From assembly GCF_014524545.1 (NCBI RefSeq), contig NZ_CP053557.1, forward strand, positions 2,505,501-2,569,500: a DNA stretch of 64,000 nucleotides. The letters run 5' to 3'. This DNA comes from Exiguobacterium sp. Helios (lineage in GTDB: Bacteria; Bacillota; Bacilli; Exiguobacteriales; Exiguobacteriaceae). The notes under the pieces were generated by a model, which saw only the letters and a list, made by a program, of their open reading frames with translations, was not told the DNA's origin and ran no database searches. Positions within the stretch are counted from its first letter, which is position 1. Each line of letters opens with the position of its first letter. Below, piece by piece: positions 7,343-15,640 of the stretch. A program made the translations under genes and the position numbers.

Positions 7343-9517
7343 TTAACATGTGGCGATCGTTGTTGACAACGGAAGGACCGTGATCTGCGAAACACCCTTT
7401 TCAAGTGGCGTAACGGATGCTTCGTTGCCGTGGACATGTACATTCCATCTCGGATGATCGAGCACAATTTCAATTTTTTCAAACGTCACATTATGAACGA
7501 CAAGCGTCCGTTGCCAGGCATCATATGAATGAACGGCCCCTACTTCGTAGGCGATGACACCCGGATGCATCGGCAAAAAATGCATCAGTTCTTGCACCTG
7601 GTTGGCTCGGTGTAATCGGAATCCTCCGTGCATTCGACGGATTTGTAAGATATTTTTTAAATAATCGACCATATGCGCATGGCGATCGCGTAACGTCCAA
7701 TCCATCCGATTGATCGTATCAGGTGCATTGTAACTGTTCTCGACCCCTTGTTTTGTCCGTCCGAACTCCTGTCCGGCGTGAATAAACGGAATACCGGCCG
7801 CTAAGAAAATAATCGTCTGAGCCAGTCGACTCATTTGTAACCGTGTCACTTCATCCAAATCCGGTCGGGCGAGCGCTAACTTATCATACAAGGTATGGTT
7901 GTCATGTGCTTCGACATAATTGATCGAATACGTCGGCTCAGGAAAACGCCCGGTCGTTTGACCGTCCAATGTGATACTCCCGGCCATCCCGTTTCGCACT
8001 TCCCCTTCCCACCAACCATTACCCGATACAAAACCACAATCCGTTTCATTGAACGTCGAGCCTTTTAACGCATCCCGGAAAACATCGTTAAAATGACCAA
8101 TCCGAGGCATTTGCGAAGCAACTGAACTGATGGCCTTTTGACGTTGCGGTAAAGGTGTCGCCAAGTCCCAGCCTTCTCCATAAACAAGAATGGTCGGATC
8201 GATATGATCCAATGCTGCCCGGACATGGTTCATCGTCTCAACATCATGAATCCCCATCAGGTCAAAGCGAAAAGCATCCACCTGAAAAATGTCCGCAAAA
8301 TACGTCAGGCAATCAACAATCATCCGTCTCATCATAAACCGTTCCGATGCCGTATCATTCCCGACACCTGTTCCGTTGGCAAGTGTCCCGTCCACTTCGT
8401 AACGGAAATAGTAACCCGGTACCAGATGTTCGAGTGCGGATTGCTCCCGAATATAGACATGATTCATGACAACATCAAACGTCACCCGAATTCCTGCCGC
8501 GTGCAACTGTTCGATCATCTCGACATATTCAAGAATCCGGACTTTCGGATCAGTCGGGTTACTGGCATAACATCCGGTCAGTGAAAACCATTGAACAGGA
8601 TCATATCCCCAGTTATAAGGAAGACGACTGACTTCCTCTGTCGTCGTAAACAGGTGAACCGGTAACAATTGAAGATGGGTCACCCCCAACTCAAGTAAAT
8701 AATCAATGCCTGTCGAACGTCCTTCCGGTGAAACGGTTCCTGTTTCCGTCATCCCTATGTATTGTCCGGGATGATGCGAGCCGGAAGACGAATCAATCGT
8801 AAAATCCCGGATATGCGCTTCATAAATGATGGCATCTGTCGGTTTGATCAACAGCGGTCGTTTTTGTCGATGCGGAAACTGCCGGTTAATTTCTTGCTCG
8901 ACATCAAGCAAAACAGCAAACTGTCCATTTACGCTGACTGCCTTTGCATAAGGATCGACGACTTCATGTGTTCCCTGATACGTCGTGACCCGGTAACGGT
9001 AACGGCTGTTTTCCCATGTTCGGGGAACTACTAAACGATACGCCCCACGTTCTTGCCGTTCGAAGTCCCGGCTGTCGATTTCGACACCGGCTTGATCGTA
9101 GCGAATACACTCCAACCTCTCGGCCAGCGGTGACCAGACGTATAAAGAAATCATTTCCGTGTCATAGACGGCACCTAAAGGTCCTTCATAACTGTATTTG
9201 CGGTCGAATCCCGCCGTTTGGACAATCCGGTTCGGCAATACACGGACTCGTTCCTGATTGGGTAAGATGATTTCATAACACCGTTCTACTTCAACCGCCC
9301 GGTCGAGCAGCAGTGTCAATTTGATTGTTACGTCCGTATCTTCTCGACGTTCAATGAAATAGTTCATCGGCTGACCATCACAGACGAGCAAAAACTCACC
9401 TTGTTCAACCGGTGTCGTCGTCTCCATTAGAATGGTTTGAAATGTCACGAACTCAACTGAACACAATCCGACTTGCTGCGTTTCCGATTCATTATTTACC
9501 ATCTGTTTACGCGACAA
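7343..9517 (-). CDS. amyX: Type I pullulanase AmyX
   Basis: The 724-residue GH13 enzyme hydrolyses alpha-1,6 branches of pullulan, glycogen or limit dextrins. Motifs visible are the type I marker YNWGYDP, region I DVVMNHVY, region II DAFRFDLMGIHD with the nucleophile Asp, region III YGEGWD with the acid Glu, and region IV EAHDNHTL. An N-terminal carbohydrate-binding-like part occupies about 200 residues, and there is no signal peptide, so it is probably cytosolic. The TTG start at 9517 keeps the longest frame but its ribosome site is weak. An ATG 15 bases further in is possible. It follows ytlQ by 24 bases in the same operon. Confidence 0.93.
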   Translation of the reverse strand: MSRKQMVNNESETQQVGLCSVEFVTFQTILMETTTPVEQGEFLLVCDGQPMNYFIERREDTDVTIKLTLLLDRAVEVERCYEIILPNQERVRVLPNRIVQTAGFDRKYSYEGPLGAVYDTEMISLYVWSPLAERLECIRYDQAGVEIDSRDFERQERGAYRLVVPRTWENSRYRYRVTTYQGTHEVVDPYAKAVSVNGQFAVLLDVEQEINRQFPHRQKRPLLIKPTDAIIYEAHIRDFTIDSSSGSHHPGQYIGMTETGTVSPEGRSTGIDYLLELGVTHLQLLPVHLFTTTEEVSRLPYNWGYDPVQWFSLTGCYASNPTDPKVRILEYVEMIEQLHAAGIRVTFDVVMNHVYIREQSALEHLVPGYYFRYEVDGTLANGTGVGNDTASERFMMRRMIVDCLTYFADIFQVDAFRFDLMGIHDVETMNHVRAALDHIDPTILVYGEGWDLATPLPQRQKAISSVASQMPRIGHFNDVFRDALKGSTFNETDCGFVSGNGWWEGEVRNGMAGSITLDGQTTGRFPEPTYSINYVEAHDNHTLYDKLALARPDLDEVTRLQMSRLAQTIIFLAAGIPFIHAGQEFGRTKQGVENSYNAPDTINRMDWTLRDRHAHMVDYLKNILQIRRMHGGFRLHRANQVQELMHFLPMHPGVIAYEVGAVHSYDAWQRTLVVHNVTFEKIEIVLDHPRWNVHVHGNEASVTPLEKGVSQITVLPLSTTIATC

Positions 9518-9541
9518 TCAAACATCTTGCCGCTTCCCTCC

Positions 9542-10408
9542 CTATTTTTGAATCCGCCCGTTTTCTTGACTGTTCAGCGCCATTTGAAAGGTCACCGAAA
9601 CCGTTTCTTTTAAGATCTGTTCGCATACCCGCATTTGAGAAGCTTTTGTATGCACAGCCGACAAATTCATTTTCCGTAGCCAATCCGTGAAGTCCACCTT
9701 ACTGACATATGTCGTCGTTGTCTCTTTCGGAATTTGATCGAAGTAACCTTGCGATGCAATGACAACACGTTCGATTGGTAATATGAATTCGGAACCTAGA
9801 ATCAATCGCAGAATATCCTCCGTCCGCTTTAAGCTGATTAATGGATTGACGATATTCTTTGGCGGGGCTTTAAAGGGTTGTTCCCGCCACAGTTTATTTC
9901 GCTTGATATGATAGATACTTTCTTCCCCGTCTAACCAGTCCAGTATATAGATGGCAGAAGGTCCTACGACAAACGGACTGAGTTCAACCTCTCCTTGCTG
10001 GTATTGAATGACGGCACGATAAAACATGCCGAATTGATCGTTCAAGAGATGCAACATTTGATAAAAGTCAAGATGGCGTCTTAAAGGCAAGCGCCAGATG
10101 TCTTCTTCCGTCGCTCCGCCTGCCACGTAAATTAATTTTTGGACTTCTACTCGCTTTTTATACCATTTATCAAACGCCGGCTTTGAGATTTGTTTTCCCG
10201 GCACCTGAAACCTCTCTGGTTTTTTAAAAGGCTGCCACCATTTTTTCGGCCGAATGATCGTCTCACCCGGAAACAGTTCACCCGACTCCCATTTTTTAAG
10301 GACATTCGCATAATCCACCAGCTGTTGTTCTTTGAAACGCTTCGAAGCTTCCAACGGATTTCGTTCATATCGGCTTTCTAAATCATAAAGTTTCATCAAT
10401 AATGCCAA
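9542..10408 (-). CDS. ytlQ: YtlQ-like protein of unknown function
   Basis: The 288-residue protein has many basic and aromatic residues in its first third (for example RPKKWWQPFKKPERFQVPGK). A central region follows, with FGMFYRAVIQYQQGEVEL and SAIYILDWLDGEE, which could be a compact alpha/beta domain. I see no catalytic signature. I name it by position only: in B. subtilis ytlQ sits between amyX/ytlR and ytlP. TTG 10408 is supported by GAGGTGAT about 6 bases upstream. A nuclease-related fold is possible but unproven. Confidence 0.7.
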   Translation of the reverse strand: MALLMKLYDLESRYERNPLEASKRFKEQQLVDYANVLKKWESGELFPGETIIRPKKWWQPFKKPERFQVPGKQISKPAFDKWYKKRVEVQKLIYVAGGATEEDIWRLPLRRHLDFYQMLHLLNDQFGMFYRAVIQYQQGEVELSPFVVGPSAIYILDWLDGEESIYHIKRNKLWREQPFKAPPKNIVNPLISLKRTEDILRLILGSEFILPIERVVIASQGYFDQIPKETTTTYVSKVDFTDWLRKMNLSAVHTKASQMRVCEQILKETVSVTFQMALNSQENGRIQK

Positions 10409-10421
10409 TCATATCACCTCG

Positions 10422-10934
10422 TTATTTCTTCCCAAATGGAAATCGTGTGTCTGCCTGATACCGCGGCTGATCGTCGGGGCAAATCTGATACAGAACGATT
10501 TCATTGACATCCAAGCTGCCGCCAGGTGTTTGTTCGGGTGGATGGAGCGCCACTTCTTGATTCCACTTCTTCGCAAGAGTAATATGCGGAACAAACGGTT
10601 TAGCCGGATCCGGATCAATCCGTCGGGCAAGCTGAAACAGTTTTTCCTCATATGCCGGTCCGACGGCAAAGACACGAGGCCTCTCGGCTGATCCAAACCG
10701 TTCAAGGTGATCTAATTTCAAGGTAAAAGCAAAAGTGAGCTGAGCAATTTCCGTCAGTTGACGTCGCCAATTTCTCAACTCGTCCTCTGTTAACGTTCCT
10801 AAAAAACGTAGCGTCAGATGATACTCGCCTGATTCGTACACCGTTTTGTAATAACGGCCAAGCGCTAGAGGAGCCGCGAATCGCGTCAACATCTCGTCAG
10901 CAACCGGGATAGCGATGAAGTAGTGTTTTTGCAT
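10422..10934 (-). CDS. thpR: RNA 2',3'-cyclic phosphodiesterase ThpR (2H family)
   Basis: The 170-residue protein belongs to the 2H phosphoesterases, formerly called 2'-5' RNA ligases (B. subtilis YtlP). Both HxTL motifs are present: HLTLRFLG near residue 40 and HITLAKKW near 125. These supply the two catalytic histidines. The start at 10934 is set by AAGGAGTG 6 bases upstream and yields the typical MQKHYFIAIPV. It lies 5 bases downstream of the MFS gene stop and 13 bases ahead of ytlQ, so all three are probably cotranscribed. Confidence 0.93.
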   Translation of the reverse strand: MQKHYFIAIPVADEMLTRFAAPLALGRYYKTVYESGEYHLTLRFLGTLTEDELRNWRRQLTEIAQLTFAFTLKLDHLERFGSAERPRVFAVGPAYEEKLFQLARRIDPDPAKPFVPHITLAKKWNQEVALHPPEQTPGGSLDVNEIVLYQICPDDQPRYQADTRFPFGKK

Positions 10935-10939
10935 ACGGA

Positions 10940-12085
10940 TCACTCCTTGATTTTTGAGCTGACCAGATACAAACAAGCACCTAACAAGCTACTACCTGTA
11001 TATACCCAAAATACGGCATAGATGGTCCATTGATCAAAAACAATCCCACTCATTAAATTAAACAATGCCGTCGCAAGACCGGTCGTCGTCGCCATATATG
11101 TACTGACTGCCGTCGCCACTGTCGAAGGTGGAACGAGCGAGCGAACATATTCAAGTGCGACCGGAATCAACAGACCGATGATGAATCCTTGTAATGCTGC
11201 CAATATCCAGAGTGTAAAAATCGGCGGCTCAAGCGCCAGTATCCCTGTCCGTACCGCGGATAAAACAGAGATGAACACCAGGACAGGAATCGGTCCAAAC
11301 CGCATCATGACACGCGTCGCAACCCGCATGAACGGTATTTCGCATAAGACAGCGACAAAAAAAAGTGTTCCGACGAGTGCTGTTGATTCCCCACGAATCG
11401 TCACATAACTTCCAAAGTAATAGTTATTCGCAAAAATTGGTCCGAATACTAAACTTCCACCTGCTAAAAACAGTAAAAAACGTTTGTTTGAAAATAACGA
11501 TTTCAGCGGAATATGTTCACGCTCGACGGTCGAAACCGGCGTTTCTTCAATTCCGATCAACACAAGAAATCCAAGAACAAGCGCAGCTCCGCTAGCATAA
11601 AAAATCGCACCGAGTGATCCTTGTTCCGTTACCTGTCCAAGGATAAAGACAGCCAGTGCAAAACCGGCGGAACCAAATAAGCGTAATGCTCCGTAGTCGA
11701 CTGATTTTCTTTTTGAAAATTCGATGGCCAACGTATCGACAAGCGGAATATGTGCACACTGGAACAATGCCCAAAGTGAAGAAATTAATAACAGGAATAA
11801 GTAGACAGACGTCAATAAATAACTGAGCGTTAAGAGCCCTGCAGCGAGTAAAGCCACTAACAACAGACGTTTCGGTCGTCCGAAGCGGTCTGCCGCCATG
11901 CCCCAAACCGGTTGTAAAACAATTGATAACACTGGACCTACTGCAACAATCGTTCCGATTTCGGATGCCGATAATTGAAAGGCATCATTGGAAAAATAGA
12001 GTGCCAAGTATGGAATAAGTGCACCTTGCCCAAAGAAGATGAAAAAATAAAGGGCTTGAAAATGATATTTTTGACGATGGATCAC
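10940..12085 (-). CDS. MFS transporter, LacY/nucleoside-symporter-like
   Basis: The 381-residue protein has about 12 predicted membrane helices. The N-terminal FQALYFFIFFGQGALIPYLALYFS and the loop MAADRFGRPKR are typical of the MFS_1_like group. The cargo cannot be inferred. The GTG at 12085 is the likely start, because AAGGAG precedes it by about 10 bases and the upstream in-frame ATG has no such site. It leads the thpR-ytlQ-amyX operon. Confidence 0.85.
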   Translation of the reverse strand: MIHRQKYHFQALYFFIFFGQGALIPYLALYFSNDAFQLSASEIGTIVAVGPVLSIVLQPVWGMAADRFGRPKRLLLVALLAAGLLTLSYLLTSVYLFLLLISSLWALFQCAHIPLVDTLAIEFSKRKSVDYGALRLFGSAGFALAVFILGQVTEQGSLGAIFYASGAALVLGFLVLIGIEETPVSTVEREHIPLKSLFSNKRFLLFLAGGSLVFGPIFANNYYFGSYVTIRGESTALVGTLFFVAVLCEIPFMRVATRVMMRFGPIPVLVFISVLSAVRTGILALEPPIFTLWILAALQGFIIGLLIPVALEYVRSLVPPSTVATAVSTYMATTTGLATALFNLMSGIVFDQWTIYAVFWVYTGSSLLGACLYLVSSKIKE

Positions 12086-12176
12086 AACTGAGTCTCCTTC
12101 AAGAATCAATCCCCCTATCACAACGGATTTGGGGGATTCATTTCGTTATACTATTTTTTTTAAGATGCACTGATGC

Positions 12177-13574
12177 TTATTTCGCCAATTCGTAAATCGC
12201 CTCTGCATAGATGGCAACGGCTAATAAGAGTTCTTCAAAATCAACATACTCATCCACCTGGTGCGCAACTTCCGGTCCACCAGGGAAAACAGGTCCAAAT
12301 GCGACACCTGCTGTCAATGAACGGGCATAGGTTCCGCCGCCGATCGCAATTAAGTCGGCCTTTTGATTCGTTTGCCGTTCGTAAACCGCACTGAGCGTCC
12401 GGATCAGTTCATGGTTCGGATCGACGTGATGCGGTGGCATATGCGTCCGTGTTTGAAGTTCGAATCCGTATGCACTCGCGGCTTCTTTAATCAATTGCAA
12501 CCGTTCTGTGAAATCGGCACTGTAAGGGTAACGGATATTGATTGAAGCTGTCCCTTGTCCGTTTTCGTAACGGAACACTCCACCGTTGATCGTCAGGTCG
12601 CCTGTTTCATCAGATGCCGCCACTCCGAGTGCAACACCGCGTGAGTCGCGGAACATGTGCACGATCATTTCAAGATAACGGCGGCCGCTGTAATCCAAGT
12701 GGAGCGTATGCAAGAAACGCGCCAGATGAAGGGCGGCATTTTTCCCGTTGTCCGGTTCCATCGCATGGGCGGCGACGCCAATCACATCAAAGATGAGGCC
12801 TTCTGCCGTCTCCTTGATTGTCCCTGTCACACCTTGCTTTTCTAAATACTGGTGGAAATCTTCTTCAACCGTTCCCCGCTCAGCGACATGTACCGTCGCT
12901 GTCGCGTGACCCGGTACCATATTCGGACGTTCTCCGCCTTCAAAGCGAATCAGTTGGTAGCCTGTATCTGCGGCTTTAACCGGTTTACCTTGAGTCAGCA
13001 GACCGTCGTACAATCCTTTTTCTGCATTGATGATTGGAAAATCAGCATCCGGTGCAAATCCAAGCGTCGGCATTTCTTCATGCTTGAAGTAATGATTCAC
13101 ACACCGCCATTCACTTTCTTCGTCCCCGCCGGCAATCAGACGAATTCGTTTTGAAAGCGGAAGTCCCAACTCTTTAACGATTTTTAAGGCATAATATGCT
13201 GCCATCGTCGGTCCTTTGTCATCAATCGCACCCCGCGCAATCAATTTTCCGTCAGCCAATGTCGGATTAAATGGGCCGTACGTCCAGTTATCCCCGCCCG
13301 CTGGGACGACGTCCAAGTGGCAAAGAATACCGAGCAATTCATCTCCTTGACCATATTCAAGGTGACCGGCATACCCATCAACGTTTTTCGTGATGAATCT
13401 ATCGCGGTCCCCGAGCGCGAGCATCCAATCGAGCGCACGTTTGACTTCGGTTCCGAATGGAGCTCCTTCCTGAATCGTTGTTTCATCGAGAATACTAGGT
13501 ATGCGTAACAATTCCTTTAAATCAACTAAAAGATCTTCGCGTCGTGCCATGACTTCTTCTTTCCAATTGACCAT
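12177..13574 (-). CDS. pepV: Dipeptidase PepV (M20 family)
   Basis: The 465-residue protein is a zinc dipeptidase that trims peptides in the cytosol. Metal and catalytic motifs are [13 protein letters not shown] (about 86-98), DDKGP (about 118), GGDEESEW with the general base Glu (about 150-157) and APDADFP (about 176). A lid-domain region lies between. Length and motifs match PepV/YtjP of Bacillus. AAGGGAGAG lies upstream of ATG 13574. Its 5' side holds an unusual hairpin (13695-13725). Confidence 0.94.
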   Translation of the reverse strand: MVNWKEEVMARREDLLVDLKELLRIPSILDETTIQEGAPFGTEVKRALDWMLALGDRDRFITKNVDGYAGHLEYGQGDELLGILCHLDVVPAGGDNWTYGPFNPTLADGKLIARGAIDDKGPTMAAYYALKIVKELGLPLSKRIRLIAGGDEESEWRCVNHYFKHEEMPTLGFAPDADFPIINAEKGLYDGLLTQGKPVKAADTGYQLIRFEGGERPNMVPGHATATVHVAERGTVEEDFHQYLEKQGVTGTIKETAEGLIFDVIGVAAHAMEPDNGKNAALHLARFLHTLHLDYSGRRYLEMIVHMFRDSRGVALGVAASDETGDLTINGGVFRYENGQGTASINIRYPYSADFTERLQLIKEAASAYGFELQTRTHMPPHHVDPNHELIRTLSAVYERQTNQKADLIAIGGGTYARSLTAGVAFGPVFPGGPEVAHQVDEYVDFEELLLAVAIYAEAIYELAK

Positions 13575-13880
13575 ATGACTTCTCTCCCTTATCCGCTGAT
13601 TCGTTCACCTTTAAGTATAGCGAAAATTTGACAATTACGAACATCCAAAATACCAAATCTTTTGTTATTACGTTTTTAACGAACATTGAAAGATAAAAAA
13701 CACCTTTCATTCGCTATTGGGTGTTGAAAGTTTGTGTTATTTTTGCAAACGTTCGGTTAAATTACTTGCATTCTATACTAAAAGAGTTATACTAAAGGCG
13801 AAACAACTTAATTAATCATCGTCTTTTGTCACCCGAAGCTTTAGAACACTATTCTATCCATTGGGGGAGTGGTTATACCA
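13575..13880. promoter_or_regulatory. Divergent intergenic region between pepV and ytzE with a terminator-like hairpin
   Basis: This gap holds the plus-strand promoter for ytzE. On the minus strand it holds a hairpin (AACACC / GGTGTT, 13699-13725) followed by a T-run at 13695-13700. The hairpin lies in the upstream region of pepV, before the pepV ribosome site, so it could be a leader attenuator or the end of a short transcript. A TATACT -10-like box (minus strand, about 13616-13621) sits between the hairpin and pepV without a good -35. I see no gene here. Confidence 0.45.
13766..13793 (+). promoter_or_regulatory. SigA-type promoter for ytzE
   Basis: A -35 TTGCAT and a -10 TATACT are separated by 16 bases, 88 bases before the ytzE start. 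Confidence 0.6.
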
Positions 13881-14099
13881 ATGAAAGATTCTACAGACCG
13901 TATGTTGACCCGGATTAAATCGATTTATCTCTATATCAATGAGAACGGAGCTACTACGACAGCAGACTTGGTTGAAGAGTTCGGCATTACTTCAAGGACC
14001 GTCCAGCGTGACTTGAATGTGCTTGAATACAACAACCTCATTGTAAGCCCAAGACGCGGTACTTGGACATCAAGTAAAAAACAACGACAAGCCGGCTGA
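13881..14099 (+). CDS. ytzE: Small DeoR-type HTH protein, YtzE-like
   Basis: The 72-residue protein consists almost entirely of one winged-helix DNA-binding domain. RIKSIYLYINENGATTTADLVEEF is followed by GITSRTVQRDLNVLEYNNLI, the DeoR-type recognition helix, and a short basic tail. It lacks a ligand-binding domain. ATG 13881 is chosen because the GTG at 13869 abuts the GGGGGAG site. Its place between pepV and an rsuA-type gene matches B. subtilis ytzE. Targets are unknown. Confidence 0.88.
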   Translation: MKDSTDRMLTRIKSIYLYINENGATTTADLVEEFGITSRTVQRDLNVLEYNNLIVSPRRGTWTSSKKQRQAG

Positions 14100-14131
14100 T
14101 TAAGATGTTTCATCAGACTATTTTCTGTTAC

Positions 14132-14150
14132 GACGCGAATCCTTCGCGTC
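14132..14150 (+). terminator. Terminator after ytzE
   Basis: GACGCGAA / TTCGCGTC with a 3-base loop is followed by eight T bases. Confidence 0.93.
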
Positions 14151-14209
14151 TTTTTTTTGTTATTTTTTTTTCAGGCAGGGTATATCTAGTTTGAGAAGGA
14201 GATGATGAG

Positions 14210-14842
14210 ATGAATATTTTAATTATTGGAGCAAACGGAACAACCGGGCGGAAAATGATTGAGCTGATCGGCAAGCAAGGTCAGCATCAAGCCATCGCTG
14301 TAGTCCGGGAAGAAAACCAGATCAATGACTTGATTGCACTTGGAGCGTCTGAAGTCCGCCTTGGTGATTTAACGAAAGATGTCACGGACGTCGTCAAAGA
14401 TGCCGATGTTGTCATTTTCGCTGCTGGTGCCGGTGGCGCTTCCGAAGAATTGACACGTGCCGTTGACCAGGATGGCGCAATCAAAGTCATCGATGCGGCT
14501 AAAGCAAGCGGAATTGAGCGTTTCTTGATGCTCAGTTCAGTTGGCGCTGATCACCCGCAAGGTGATTTGAAAGTTTATCTGGAATCTAAGGGTGCGGCGG
14601 ACCGTCATTTAAAAGACAGTGGCCTCGATTATACGATTGTTCGGCCGGGTCCACTCAGTTACGATGAGCCGAGCGGCTCGATCGAGACACAAGAACATTT
14701 TGATTCATATGAGGGACGCGAAGTCTCACGAGATGATATTGCGGCTCTGTTCGTCACATTGATTGATCATCCGACTCAAACACGTCAGTTTGAAGTACTC
14801 AGTGGTCCCTTCCCGATTGCGGAAGCCCTTCGTAACCAGTAA
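14210..14842 (+). CDS. NAD(P)-binding SDR-family protein, YhfK-like
   Basis: The 210-residue protein is an atypical short-chain dehydrogenase (SDR5 / NmrA-like). It begins with a Rossmann motif, IIGANGTTGRKMIELI, and contains VVIFAAGAGG (about 65-74), MLSSVGADHP (about 107-116) and the substrate-side YTIVRPGPL (about 143-151). The Ser of LSSVG is present but no clear YxxxK follows, as is usual in this atypical group. ATG 14210 has AGAAGGAGAT upstream. Substrate unknown. A GAGGCTGGGACATAA sequence and a strong hairpin follow it. Confidence 0.87.
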   Translation: MNILIIGANGTTGRKMIELIGKQGQHQAIAVVREENQINDLIALGASEVRLGDLTKDVTDVVKDADVVIFAAGAGGASEELTRAVDQDGAIKVIDAAKASGIERFLMLSSVGADHPQGDLKVYLESKGAADRHLKDSGLDYTIVRPGPLSYDEPSGSIETQEHFDSYEGREVSRDDIAALFVTLIDHPTQTRQFEVLSGPFPIAEALRNQ

Positions 14843-14881
14843 TCGACAAAGAGGCTGGGACATAACTCGGCTTATAAATAA

Positions 14882-14919
14882 AAAGACCCTCGAAACTTTT
14901 TTCGTTTCGAGGGTCTTTA
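14882..14919. terminator. Bidirectional terminator between the SDR gene and rsuA-type gene
   Basis: AAAGACCCTCGAAAC pairs with GTTTCGAGGGTCTTT around an 8-base T-rich loop. It lies directly after the stop of the minus-strand gene. Confidence 0.9.
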
Positions 14920-14920
14920 C

Positions 14921-15640
14921 TTATTCCGGTTTCCAGTCGAACAGGGCTAATTCACCACGTGTGAGTTCCCGGTATTCGCCTGCTTCGAGTGTCGAATCGA
15001 GCGGCAGTTGTCCAATCGACAAGCGTTTCAAATACGTCACTTCTTTTCCGAGAGCCAACATCATCCGTTTGACTTGATGGAACTTCCCTTCGGTAATCGT
15101 CAGCTCGAGTGTAGACGTTTCATCCATCGCTTCCAGGATGACCAGCTTTCCCGGTTTTGTTTTATACCCGTCTTCAAGCGTGACCCCTTCTGCAACTTCT
15201 TCCACGTCCTCTTCCGTCAGCGTACCGATGACTTCCGCATAGTAGACTTTTTCAACGTGTTTCTTCGGTGACATCAACGCATGATTAAAGGATCCGTCAT
15301 TTGTCAACAGCAACAATCCTTCCGTATCCTTGTCGAGTCGTCCGACCGGAAAGGGTTTAAAGTACGTCACATCTTCAAACAGTAAATCAATGACGGTTTG
15401 ATCCCGCTTATCTTCAGTCGCACTGATTACGCCCGGCGGTTTGTTCATCATCAAGTAGATGAACTTTTGATACGTGACCGGTTCCCCGTATAAAAGTACG
15501 TGTTGCTGTTCGGTATCAACATGTTGCTTCGGATCATACACGATTTCTCCGTCAACTTGAATCGCACCGGATTTGAGTAATTGTTTTACTTCTTTCCGCG
15601 ATCCGGCTCCCATGTTTGAGAGTAATTTATCTAGACGCAT
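14921..15640 (-). CDS. RsuA/RluB-family pseudouridine synthase
   Basis: The 239-residue enzyme converts uridine to pseudouridine in rRNA. An N-terminal S4 RNA-binding domain (MRLDKLLSNMGAGSRKEV ... GAIQVDG) is followed by the catalytic domain. GRLDKDTEGLLLLTNDG (about 101-117) contains the catalytic Asp. EGKFHQVKRM near 185 is the usual C-terminal motif. In B. subtilis the syntenic gene is ytzG. It overlaps the upstream ytgP stop by 14 bases, implying translational coupling. The target U cannot be assigned from sequence. Confidence 0.92.
   Translation of the reverse strand: MRLDKLLSNMGAGSRKEVKQLLKSGAIQVDGEIVYDPKQHVDTEQQHVLLYGEPVTYQKFIYLMMNKPPGVISATEDKRDQTVIDLLFEDVTYFKPFPVGRLDKDTEGLLLLTNDGSFNHALMSPKKHVEKVYYAEVIGTLTEEDVEEVAEGVTLEDGYKTKPGKLVILEAMDETSTLELTITEGKFHQVKRMMLALGKEVTYLKRLSIGQLPLDSTLEAGEYRELTRGELALFDWKPE

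Noticed and set aside
8155-8584. Long plus-strand frames opposite amyX
   Set aside because: They lie fully within the strong GH13 coding frame, have no ribosome site and no domain pattern.
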